NCBI GenBank assembly: GCA_025602905.1
Contig: JAHLKI010000014.1
Coordinates: 707,029-771,028 of the forward strand
Reading direction: 5' to 3'
Length of the DNA: 64,000 nt
DNA from: Phlyctochytrium arcticum
Taxonomy: Eukaryota; Chytridiomycota; Chytridiomycetes; Chytridiales; Chytridiaceae
The notes beneath the pieces are model-generated. The model saw only the letters and a program-made list of their open reading frames with translations, searched no databases and was not told the DNA's origin. Positions 54,728 to 64,000 of the stretch are shown piece by piece (positions within the stretch are counted from its first letter, which is position 1; the number at the start of each line of letters is the position of its first letter). The position numbers and the translations under genes were made by a program.

Positions 54728-56645
54728 TCATACTCGTGTCGAGATCTGATGCATCGCAAAAGTGTCAAGTATCTTCCGCTGCGGTAATATCAGAATGCAA
54801 GGCTTCAATTGGGTTCGAATTGTCACTACAAAGAAAATGAACTTAGATATATGGTACTTAATGAAAGAAGAATAAACGCAATTCACAGTACCTGGTGGAC
54901 CTCCAAACGTGTCCTGGAATTTTGGAGAATGCGGGATTGAGCGAGCCCGACACCACTCGCTGTTTATAGTACCTGACCCACGCAGATATGTCGACACCAA
55001 TATTCTCAACAGCAACAATAATGGAATCAAAAATGGCATTGATACTGGTTCGTCGCAATACTGGATGTTTAACATCTGTGCACAGAGTCCTTTGCTGATT
55101 GGGCCAAGGGAGGCGTATTCGTTCACGGTTCTGACGTCCGGTATGAGTTGGAGTTAACACTGTCATTGCTCAGTCACTTACCGGGTAAAGTGCACCTTGC
55201 AAGATTTGAATACATTCAGCACATAATCTTTCCAGCTGAGCTGATAACTTTGCCCCAGCCTTTTGCTCCTAAAAAACGGCCCAGTCATGACTTTGATGGA
55301 GGTTTCCTCACCGTCAACATATCGGAAGCGAAGGCGGCAACCAGTCTCCTCTTTGCAGAGGGCATCAACCATGGCAAAAATCTTCTTGTACACAACATTG
55401 TCAAGGCCATTAGTAAACACGCACACGGCAGCCATTGCTGTAAAACGAGTCAGTCAATTGCAGCAAAAGTCCTCGGAAGGAAATGAATACTCATCCATAG
55501 CATTTCCCGCCCCAGTCCTGATATTGGATTCTTTCAACGCGATCTCCCATTCGTTAAACTCGCCGCGAATGCCTGAACAATTGTAAGTTCACATTCACTC
55601 ATTGCACAAGCCGGAATAACAATACCTCTAAATGTCATATCAATGTAGATTTCGTCCGCGCACATCAAGGCTTCTAATTGTTGATCCAGGCACAGAGGAC
55701 TATGGTCTTTCCAGCAACATATTCTACAAAGAATTTTGGTCAGTAACGCGGTACAAAACTCATTCATTCAGGTAATCTCACCAAGTTTCCGGAAATAGAT
55801 CCCGCCATCGGCTTCAAGTACTTCATCTTCGTCGTCATCAGTCTGGAACTGTGCGACATCCAAGTTTCGCTGTCTGTGCATTTCTGCCATGACGCCTAAA
55901 ATGGCTTCGCCGTGGGGGTTTTGCCGCCGTTGCTCCTCCTGCAATAATCTTCTAACCGTGGTCACCGCCATTCAAACTAGCATGGATACTCCCGGGGACG
56001 GCTCCTTGCAGCGTAGCTGAAGTTGACAAGTGAGTGGAAACAGACAAAAGCCAATCACATATCGAACATACTTAAACCAGGCCTGCAATAACACTGATTC
56101 ATGAGGGTTTGCGCTTGAAGGCTGGAATCCGAGACAGTCTGCAGACGGCGTTCGATTTCGAGCCGGATGTTCATAAGGAACTTTTGCGGGAGGGGGAGGG
56201 GCGTGATTGTGGACGCCCTCACATAGAAGCACGTAATACGGGCAATTCTTCTCCTCGACCGGGGTGATCTGATCCAACTTTACCGTGCACGGCTGTTTAC
56301 GGGTGGACTCTAGCATTAGCGATTTTACTAGTAAATGTTTTCGTCGCGTTTTGCGGTGCACAAAGCTGCACCGCCACTTGTACACTGCTCTCTCAATTAG
56401 TAAAAGCATGTATTATCGTTTAACGATGTCAATTTCTGTTGAAATTTCAAGCAAAAAAGTGAGCAGCAAGCTCTCATCAAGACGATGAAGATCCTTAGAC
56501 AGAATTTTGAATTTCTGTCTGGGGAGTGAGCTATGATGGGAACCAGTTCCGTGCAGTCATGGTTACTTTTACTAACATCGCGCACTTGAGTGGCTGCAAT
56601 CCATTTCATCCATTCGGCCTTTCGCCTATCACTTTCGGATTCCAA
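54728..56645 (-). pseudogene. MULE-like transposase-type gene, spliced, family of unknown basidiomycete proteins
   Basis: The exons are small and separated by introns of about 50-80 bp. Order: 'MESESDRRKAEWMKWIAAT' (56397-56645), then the zinc-binding start 'YKWRCSFVHRKTRRKH' and 'YYVLLCEGVHNHAPPPP' (56130-56409). An acidic linker follows (55768-55971). The core is 'LMCADEIYIDMTFRGI' followed after an intron by 'GEFNEWEIAL', and 'CRLRFRYVDGEETSIKV' (55178-55435) with 'GPFFRSKRLGQSYQLSW'. This block order is that of a large MULE-like group in mushrooms, usually annotated as hypothetical. The Asp of 'YIDMTF' would be the first catalytic residue. Whether all introns splice in frame is not proven. 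Confidence 0.5.
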
Positions 56646-57104
56646 TTGGATTGGCAGCCATCAGTCAGCGAGCAGAGAAATGCCCGGTCCCAACAGAGAT
56701 TTCACTGTGAGGATCAGGATCTGGAAAATTTTCTGATAAACAATCGAAAAACTAAAGCCCCGGTGCGCCCTGCGCCTGGGGGTAAGCTCTGGTTTATCTT
56801 TCTCAATAATGTTTTGATTTTGGGAAGAAAGTATGATAGTGAAATGAACAGAAGGTATAGAATTACATGAACAAAAAGAACATACATACGTAGACTAAGC
56901 AAAAAAAAGCAAAGTACGAAAAAACACATATATACGAAGAATATGAAATCAACATCAAGAACAGGGACCGCAGATCACCAGGAGGACTGCCTTGTGAACA
57001 GCATGCTAAAAGCCGATTTTTTGGAGGAGGCAGCCAGAAAGGTCACGACCGAAGCAGAAGTAACAACAGCCAGAGCCTCCAATCGTTTGATCTCGGAACC
57101 TAGG
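56646..57104. other. Spacer, no gene
   Basis: AT-rich; contains a plus-strand 60-codon ORF without motifs and A-rich stretches. Confidence 0.4.
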
Positions 57105-58955
57105 TCATTCTTTGGTGTAAAGTAACCCGTGTCGATGGAGGAGAGCGGTTGGAGGATTCAAGTCGCGAGATGGCCGTCGAGAGAGGTGCCCCGTGACCAG
57201 CTTACGTAAAGCGAAGTTCGCTGAGGACTTGTTCCAGATAGAGTCAGAGGCGGGGCAATGATCACACCTGGGAGGGTTAGCCCTTGAGATTTGTCGACAG
57301 TCATGCTGAAAGCCAGTACAAAGGGCGTCTGGCAAACGTGAATGCGGAATTTGCAATGTGGAGCTTTGATCTCAACAGCACGAGAGGTCTTGAATGGCCG
57401 CACGCCCACAACCCCCAAAGGCAGGTCCGGTTGCAGTTGCACGTTGTCGTAACTGTAAAGAGCGATGAAGACGATATCAGGCAAGTGCGAGCAAAGCAAC
57501 AGTGATCGTGGAGAGGCATTTGCGACCAAAGAGCAGGTGTTGTTGGGGTTCAACTGAATCTTCACGATGGTACCCAAAGTTCCGTTGAGCAGCCGACGCT
57601 TGGGGTCCGTGTTCTTGATGATCTGAACGGGACAGCCAACCATCAAATCGAGGACCATAGCAAAGTTTCCGGTCTTGCTGTCGGGAAACGTGCGTGGACT
57701 CTTTGAGTCGGCGGAAGTGCTAGATCCCCGGGCCGTGGCAGTGAGTTGAGCGTGAAAACGGTAGGCCGGAGCTGTGGCATGAGCGTCAGCGAAATGGGCA
57801 AAGCAAGCAGCGTTGAACGCACAATCTATGCACGTTGGCGGATGTGAGGATAGGCCGCAGGAGCAAAGTTGGATCAGATGTTGCAGTCTCCCCAGGAGTA
57901 AAAACTTGGGTGTTACAGGTATTGACATCTTCCAGAGACAAGCTTCCCGTCCTCATTTTTCCCATCAGTTTTGCGTAGGGGGTAACCGGGCCTTGACGCA
58001 TGTTTTTACACAAGAAGAACACGTTGTCGAAGTTGGCGTACAATTGGTGACCAGTAGAGACTTTGGAGGAATCGGACGGGAGCAAGGGGGTGTAAAGTTT
58101 GGAGCCCGAGAAAGCCAATAGTTGTAACCAATCACCAGATATCAGAACACTGACACCACCCATTTTCAGCAGAGGGGGATTTTTGACTAGGCGCAAAGTC
58201 TGACACAACAGGGCAAGGTACTGTTTGCTTAGCAAGGTGGCCTCATCCACAATCAAAAGTTTTAACGGGGCAAACTTTTCCAGCTCAGAAGTAGATGCTC
58301 GCTTCGTTCTTCAGGAACATTGCACGGTCCAACAAATAACTTGTGTAGATGCACCCCGCCAGCGTTGGCACACGCGATCCCAGGCAATCCGGGGTGACGG
58401 TAAAAAATATATTGGGCAGCCCCAAGGTATTGCTGTACAGTAGGCGTTGACACGGTTCAATGCATCGGCGCGTTCCTCGTTCGACCCCCAATAGGAAGAC
58501 ATGCCCGCCCGTACACTGTTCTGGAGCGAGAAGACATTTGTGGAGTCCGATGGGGTAGCTGGCATGGGCAAGGAGCGTTCGGCGGCGGCGGTGCGAGCTT
58601 CCTGCAGATCGGCGAATTGTTGGATTTCCTGCAAAGTAACTCTCGAGGCCTGTTCAGCAATTTTGGGCGTCAAACAGCAGCGGAGGTAGATGGAGTTCGA
58701 AGCGCGTTTCTTGGCAAGGGTGTCAAAAGCCATAAGGACAAATGAATCATGGGTAGCAACGCGCTGTCCAGGAAGCCGCAAGACGTAACCAACCCATTCC
58801 TCGAGAGAAACGGAATTGTGGCGAGGCTCCGAAGGCCCACCCCTCCCAAAAGGCAATTGTTTGGGAACGCGCAAATACTTAATTTCTTGGTTCAATGGAC
58901 CTGTTCTGACTGGCCAAGCGCGTCTCTTTCGGCGCAGCCATGGGTGACTATTTAG
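57105..58955 (-). pseudogene. Second Helitron relic, Pif1-like helicase without Walker A
   Basis: The N-terminal part (58311-58895) has 'YVLRLPGQRVATHDSFVLMA' and 'SVRAGMSSYWGSNEERADAL', with 'IFFTVTPDCLG' in a shifted frame, typical of the Helitron_like_N region. It then jumps to Walker B 'LLIVDEATLLSKQ' and 'LISGDWLQLLAF' (57786-58256). The helicase end is 'GCPVQIIKNTD' and 'MTVDKSQGLTL' followed by 'SLYVSWSRGTS' (57158-57928). Everything between the Rep region and Walker B, including Walker A, is missing. Different subfamily from the Helitron at 1969-7201. Confidence 0.7.
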
Positions 58956-59085
58956 CCATTGAACGGGCGGGTTGAACCAAATCCGAGTATGTTGGGAAAC
59001 CGCATAAAAATGAAAAAAAGGCCTTGCCGCAATTCATGGCTACGCGCATATTCTGACCCCGTTCAACGCTGGTTCAACGGCTAAG
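58951..59085. repeat. MITE-like inverted repeat of about 135 bp
   Basis: Left arm TTAGCCATTGAACGGG (from 58952) and right arm ending TTCAACGGCTAA (59084) are inverted copies; both arms also carry an inner gttgaacc/ggttcaac pair. No ORF inside. Too short to code; probably a non-autonomous element. Confidence 0.6.
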
Positions 59086-59268
59086 TAAATCAATTAGAGC
59101 CAGGCCCTCGGCCCTCGGACCGCCCATCATTCAACAGCCTTTCGACAGCCTGCCAGATTTTCAAAGTCCGCACACCCTGCAAATATTTGTGCTGCATCTT
59201 CTTTGACAGTGCACACACAGACAAAAAAACATTGCTGCTTCTCCAGCATATACACCCCCAATCACGCC

Positions 59269-59700
59269 GATCATGAAACTGAGACCGCCAAAGGCGGTCT
59301 CCTGTTGTTGAAAAAGAGACCGCCGTCGGCGGTCTCTTTGAAAAATGTTGCAGGCGTTTGCTGTTCCGCTGCATGCAAACTGTATATTGTTGGCATTGCT
59401 TTCCTTATGGAAAATTTACATTGGAATAAGATCGTATGCCCGATCATGAAACTGAGACCACCGTTGTAACCCATCATTGTCTGCCTCCATGTCCAAAGAC
59501 TTTTGGGCGTAGCCCTCGTCTCCGCTGCATGCAAAATGAATGTTTCCATCCTTTACCAATGGAAATTTTACATCAAAATAGAGTAAAACAGCCCGTTTGC
59601 CCGATCATGAAACTGAAAGATCTGCGTTTGTCGGTCCCATTGCCAGACAAAATTCTACATGCTAATGTCTCCGCGGCCGCCGCTGCAGGCAAACTTGAGT
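59269..59700. repeat. Tandem repeat of about 165 bp, three units, with twin hairpins
   Basis: Units begin 'gatcatgaaactga' at about 59269, 59444 and 59605 and share 'ccgctgcatgcaaa' and 'tggaaa(a)ttttaca' blocks. In the first unit two hairpins with identical 9 bp stems lie at 59281-59301 (GAGACCGCC-AAA-GGCGGTCTC) and 59316-59336 (loop GTC). They are absent from the later units. Confidence 0.75.
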
Positions 59701-59788
59701 GAATGAACGTGTACAATTGAATGTATCAGAAAGGACATCAGGAAGGAAGGCAACATTGCCGTCCGCCTGCACCCAGATGCAAAAGCCT

Positions 59789-59797
59789 ATTTAAAGG
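59789..59797 (+). promoter_or_regulatory. TATA-like box before the 59855 ORF
   Basis: TATTTAAAG about 60 bp upstream of ATG 59855. Confidence 0.35.
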
Positions 59798-59854
59798 GAG
59801 GGTACAATCACCAAACCCTCCTCTTCTTCTTCTTCATATCCGCTAACTTCAATC

Positions 59855-60250
59855 ATGGCTTCCACCGCAACTACTGCTGATGCCACTAATGCCGAAGCTT
59901 CGACCACTTCTGGACAGCCTACTCTCGACCAGACCCCTCCCAATGCAGCCGCCCAACCAAAGACTAAACGGGGCAGGAAAGGCAAGAAGGCACCTCAACT
60001 CAACCTGACCCGAGAACAAGTGCATGAACAAGGTGCCAGAACCATTGACAACTTCCGGCTGTCCAAGGCCACGGGGATCATTTACGACAACCGCGTCAAA
60101 GCCTTCAAGGAATATATCGCCGAAAGCTGGCCAGAGTTTGTTTCGTGTTTGGAAACTGGAGGCCTTGACCAAAACACACCGAGAGCTGGCCGACCCTACT
60201 TGGAGAATGAGATGGAGAACAAGAACCTATCGTACTCAACCGCGGAACAA
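59855..60250 (+). pseudogene. Crypton-like N-terminal fragment
   Basis: It starts MASTATT. After a basic stretch ('KTKRGRKGKKAP') comes 'LSKATGIIYDNRVKAFKEYI', which matches 'AKATNDAYNVYVTQF' plus K-E-Y-C of the Crypton-like gene at 30910 in order and spacing. This is the N-terminal domain of Ndc10-like recombinases. Past about 60190 the frame has no further recombinase homology and the PIF transposase takes over. Confidence 0.5.
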
Positions 60251-60254
60251 AACC

Positions 60255-60945
60255 CCTCTTTCAATGGGATGTCCGGAGATTGGACCAAGTCTGTCTCCAA
60301 TGCTTTAGCGAGGCCATCTACGAAAAGACCGGAGTCCTGCCGACGTGCATTGGATTCATAGACGGCACCGTTCGCGCCAACTGCCGTCCGTCAATCCACC
60401 AGCGTCAAGTTTACAATGGCCATAAGCGGTTCCATGCCCTCAAATACCAATCGGTCAGCACCCCAGATGGGATCATTGTCCACTTGAGCGGTCCTTTTGT
60501 TGGAAAGCGGCATGACGCCAGAATGCTCCGTGAGAGTTTTTTGAACGAGTCGCTTCTTGCGGCAACTCTCTTTGGCACAACGCAGTATGTGATTTACGGT
60601 GATACCGCATATCCCTTGTTGGAGTGGATGGTGGTTGTTTACAAAGGAAGCAACGTTACCGAGCTTGAAGCTGCGTTCAACACGTGTATGTCCGGGGGCC
60701 GGATCTTTGTTGAATGGTGTTTCAGCAAGATCATCAGCATCCTTGCGTTTGTCGACTTCAAAAAGAATTTGAAAGTTCTTTTACAGCCGATTGCGCACTA
60801 CTACATGGTAGCTGTGTTCTTCACCAATCTCCATCCGTGTCTGTATGGCTCTCAAACTTCCTTTTACTTTGCAGTGCAAGCTCCCACAGTAGAAGAGTAC
60901 TTGCGGACAGCGCATTTGGGTAGCGACGCAGACGTAGAGGAGTAG
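60255..60945 (+). pseudogene. PIF/Harbinger transposase (DDE_Tnp_4), N-truncated
   Basis: Core motifs 'CIGFIDGTVRANCRP' (first D), 'QVYNGHKRFHALKYQSV', 'HLSGPFVGKRHDARML', 'YVIYGDTAYPL' (second D) and 'GRIFVEWCFSKI' (E). All three catalytic residues are present. The usual N-terminal helix-turn-helix part is missing; upstream is the Crypton-like fragment in another frame. Stop at 60943-60945. Confidence 0.8.
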
Positions 60946-61069
60946 CATAGATGCAGAGTTAGAATAGAAGTAAAGTAGGCAGCGTTTGGTTGTGGTTTGA
61001 ATAAATATTTTATAAGAACGATAAAGAAAATGAAAAAAATGTTGAATGTGAAGAATAAATAAATAAATA

Positions 61070-62070
61070 AAAGAGAAAACCAAAAGAATGGGCCGGGTGG
61101 GCCGGGAGGTGGGAATGGGAATGCTCGGTGTTGCTGCTGGGAGGAGGAGTTGGAGGAGGCTATTCATCTGGTCGTTTCTGCGGCGGTCCGCCACCAGACG
61201 TTGCTCCTTGAGCGCAAGCCTACGCTCTTCCAGCTCCCGCTGCCCGGCGGCCTCCTGCATTGCCCACTCTCCCAAATCCAACTTGGGCTTCTTGCCCTTG
61301 CCCTTGTCGGGACAAGGAGCGGGGTTGGAGGATCCGGCTCCGGTGGCCTCTTCACCGGAATCCGCAGGACGGGTCTTACCGGCCATCCTGGTTCAACGCC
61401 GCCGGCCCGCAGTTTCTCGCCCTGGGATTCTTCCGGCCACCTTTGCCTTCACCTCCAGAACCGCCCGCTCATCTGTCATTTTGATAAGCTCCGTCAGGAG
61501 CAGCTCTCGCTCCTCAAACTCCTCGTCCACCCCTGTGGCTCTGAGGGATTCAAGCTCGTTTGCCCGCACCTTCTTGAGGAGGAGGGCATAACGGTCTGAG
61601 CAGCGGCGGGGGTCCCCAAAATCGGGCCCACATGCCCGATTGCGGTTGCATGCGGCCGAGACGGCCTCCCAGGCCTCCTTTCTGGCCTGAACGGAGGGTT
61701 TTTCGGGGGGGAAGTTTCACAATCTCTCTGAGGAGAATAATCTCATAGCCTGGTTGGATGTGGGGGCGCTTCTTTTTGGGGGTGGTAGAAGAAGCGGCGG
61801 CGGTGGTCCTGGTGGAGGTAGTGGGGGTGGTGGAAGACGTGGGGCCGGGGAGGGTTGCTAGGCAATGCGGGTTGGGGCGGAACTGTGAGGGGGGGGCCGT
61901 TCCATAGGTGGTGGTGGTGGTGGTGTCCTGGTGCCAGTGGGGGTAGTGGTGATGACTCTGGTAACATTTGACGACGACAATCCCTGTTGCTGCTGCTGCT
62001 GCTGGTAATCTTCATCTTCATCTAAGTCCCAATATCTGTTGTTGACGGGGGTGCCGTCGTTGTAGCCCAT
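61070..62070 (-). pseudogene. PIF/Harbinger Myb-like partner protein
   Basis: The start is ATG 62068-62070 ('MGYNDGTPVNN'), about 83 bp below TTATAAA. A poly-Gln run (CAG repeats near 61985-62005) and a Pro-rich part follow. The Myb/SANT-like domain then reads 'YEIILLREIV' and, one frame over, 'KEAWEAVSAACNRNRA', 'CSDRYALLLKKVRANEL' and 'TGVDEEFEERELLLTELI'. The frame change falls in a run of seven C (61703-61709 region). The C-terminal frame (to about 61090) has 'RELEERRLALKEQRLVADRR', a coiled coil. In this superfamily the second protein helps DNA binding and nuclear import. Confidence 0.65.
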
Positions 62071-63429
62071 GTCTGATTATTGTGATTTTTGCGGAGTTCC
62101 AACTTCCAAAGTGCGAAGGAAGATTAAAAATCAAGGTGATTTTGGTCAGTTTTATAACAAGATCTGAGGAAAAAATGTCAAAAAAAAAGGCTTTTGAAAC
62201 CGTTTTGACCTAGCGAGTTTGGGACTCCAAAACCGTGCGAACGAAGTGGTCAAAATGACTTCAGCTTCCAAACCGCGGTTCTGGATCGCGTTTCTTAGGG
62301 TTACCGTGAACCAAGTTGCAAAATCGTGATGGGGATTTGAAAAAACGTATTCGAGAAACTCTCTATTGGCTGTAAACTGGGACCATTCGACATATCCAGC
62401 ATCTCTCGGTTGGTATAGTGAGCCGAGGATGTTTGTTTTGGGTGTGCGGGTGCTACAGGAGCACTGGAGGGTGAGAGCGGAGCATCACTAGAGAGATGGC
62501 GCACAGATCAGCAAATGAAGCACTTCATGTGGATGACAGCAACAACGTACAGGTCAGCAGACAGCGCGGTAGTTCCAAAGTCGGCGACATTCTCAGAAAG
62601 GGATGCGGTGACGTCCATGGGAAGAGGGCCGGCAATGTCAGCGGCAATGTCCGAGGACGGTTTGCGAGCGGTCGGAGCGCGAGCACAAGGAGCACGTCTA
62701 AGGAAGGAATAACAAAATCAGTAAGTGACCCACACTATCACAGGCTAGCAAACACATTCAGTGGGTCGTGCCGGCAAGCACGATAGCGCCCCATGCGTAT
62801 GGCAGTAGAGGAAAGCGAGGACATGGAGGAGGATGCAGGCTGATCGGACACATCCATTGGTAAGCGATCATTGGGTGTTCAGAGATGGGGTTGGAATATG
62901 TAGGGGGAAGGCTGACACAGGTTCAGCAGTTAGCAGAATTTATGTAGCCAAATGTTGCATACAAAGGAAAAGTCAAGTAAAAATTGTAAAAACTAGACCG
63001 AATACATGGGAAGGAAGTAGTAGAGCATGGAAAGTTCAACGTAATCTAAAAGAACCAGAGATTGGCTACGGCCTTCGCCAAAAGAGGAACAAGGTTAACG
63101 CCAAAAAGAAAGGACAACGGTTAAATGAATTACACAAAAACGGCAGTTGGTGGACGTGGTAGTAGAACAACAATACCATGTAAGCACATACAGAGTGACG
63201 AAAGTTGTGCGGCAGACAGCGGCAAAGTAGGGGGGAGAGGACAAGATGAGGACGAAGAATATTACGACGCATGTGATGGGCAGCGTCTAGACCAACCGTC
63301 GGAAAGGTAAGAACGGCGAGGAAAGTCAGGGCGTGGGAATGGAAAGGAACGCGTGGCGAAAAAATGAAGTGCGAAACCCCATAGGGAGGAGCGTACCAAC
63401 GACTTTTAGATATGCAGTTTAGAAAGATG
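62071..63429. other. Spacer, no supported gene
   Basis: Contains TTTATAA at 62151-62157 (probable TATA box of the minus-strand gene). ORFs are under 110 codons and motif-free. A short direct repeat ggcaatgtc lies at 62630-62650. Confidence 0.4.
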
Positions 63430-63438
63430 TATAAAAAG
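63430..63438 (+). promoter_or_regulatory. TATA box of the 63526 gene
   Basis: TATAAAAAG, 88-96 bp upstream of ATG 63526. Confidence 0.5.
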
Positions 63439-63525
63439 ATGCGCGGGGACATCCCCCTCAGAGTTTCCTCACCTACAGTACATCACATTTTCTACACACA
63501 CCACACAGCAAACCCCCCCATCACC

Positions 63526-63984
63526 ATGGCTGCCATCACCTCCATCGTCAAAGTTCTCAGTGTTGTCGACCAAGGGAAATCCTGCGTTACCGAATTTGCA
63601 ATTCCGACGTGCAACAACACCATCTTCACTGTTGAAGCCATCATTTGGCCAGTCACTGGACGAATCAAGATCCCCCAAGAGGACATGGAATACTTTTTCC
63701 TCGGCACGGTATCGGACGGCAAGACGGACAAAGTGCAGGTCTACCGGCTCCAAAAGGTGGAGGCCAACACCGAACCGGGCACAGCGCAAATGACAGTGAC
63801 AGGAGTCGTGGCGCGAACGACGGAGAGCACGGTCGATCTGTTCTACCGCATGTACAAGAAACCCCACGAGCAACACCACAAGATCACTGGCACCCGCACG
63901 GGCGAATGGGGACCACGCCGCTCAATTCTTGGCACAGGAGCGGTCATCATACTCATAGGCAACTCGTCAATCTGGGGGAGATGA
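63526..63984 (+). CDS. Small unknown protein, 152 residues
   Basis: Start ATG 63526 in the context CACCATGGC with a TATA box about 95 bp upstream and a C/A-rich leader. The open frame extends upstream to 63412, but that Met precedes the TATA box. The protein reads as alternating beta strands: 'SIVKVLSVVDQGKSCVTEF', 'TGRIKIPQEDMEYFFLG', 'AQMTVTGVVARTTESTV'. An OB-fold or small capsid-like beta fold would fit but nothing identifies it. Stop TGA at 63982-63984, near the window edge. No damage seen. Confidence 0.5.
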   Translation: MAAITSIVKVLSVVDQGKSCVTEFAIPTCNNTIFTVEAIIWPVTGRIKIPQEDMEYFFLGTVSDGKTDKVQVYRLQKVEANTEPGTAQMTVTGVVARTTESTVDLFYRMYKKPHEQHHKITGTRTGEWGPRRSILGTGAVIILIGNSSIWGR

Positions 63985-64000
63985 ACATCACCAACTTCTT

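Noticed and set aside
61743..62021. Separate His/Pro-rich ORF on the minus strand
   Set aside because: Shifted reading of the poly-Gln/Pro-rich N-terminus of the PIF partner protein.

Overview
The window looks like transposon-packed chromosomal DNA of a filamentous fungus, most probably a basidiomycete. Introns are short (56-99 bp, GT...AG), several genes have a TATA-like box 60-100 bp upstream of the ATG, and the element families (Helitron, TNP2/CACTA-like, MULE, hAT, PIF/Harbinger, Ty3/Gypsy and Ty1/Copia, Crypton-like Ndc10/GCR1_C recombinase) are the mix typical of mushroom genomes. No rRNA, CRISPR or bacterial-type operon is present. Family assignments rest on motifs read by eye.

Layout. 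1-469: 5' part of an unknown gene running off the left edge (-). 1403-8280: a MULE transposase (-) cut in two by a 5.2 kb Helitron (+, 1969-7201). 8284-11398: TNP2-like element copy A (-) with a small internal inversion. 11895-13644: hAT transposase (-). 13.8-14.4 kb: degenerate tandem repeats and a tRNA-like relic. 15143-17174: unknown spliced gene (-). 17345-20388: TNP2-like copy B (-). 21110-24001: one long, undamaged spliced gene (+) coding for about 930 residues, with a GATA-like zinc finger and a transposase-like core. This is the least explained gene of the window.

24.4-41.3 kb is a four-level nest. A Gypsy element (+) is split just before its chromodomain by a 12.4 kb insertion (28361-40816) that has CACTA-like ends and a CACTA-type transposase (-). 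Inside that lies a Crypton-like tyrosine recombinase gene (+, about 30.9-37.1 kb). The recombinase gene is itself split by a 3.4 kb inverted-repeat element (31913-35310) carrying its own transposase-like gene (-).

41.3-43.7 kb: truncated Copia (+). 44.0-44.6 kb: MULE relic (-). 47411-53769: complete Gypsy element (-) with two 241 bp LTRs and a 5 bp target duplication, but with broken reading frames. 54.3-56.6 kb: MULE-like spliced gene relic (-). 57.1-58.9 kb: second Helitron relic (-) lacking the Walker A region. 59.2-59.7 kb: tandem repeat with twin hairpins. 59.8-62.1 kb: PIF/Harbinger transposase (+) joined to a Crypton-like N-terminus, plus its Myb-like partner gene (-). 63526-63984: small unknown gene (+).

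Most element genes carry stops or frameshifts, so they are annotated as pseudogenes. The apparently undamaged host-like genes are 15143-17174 (one unresolved frame change), 21110-24001 and 63526-63984.
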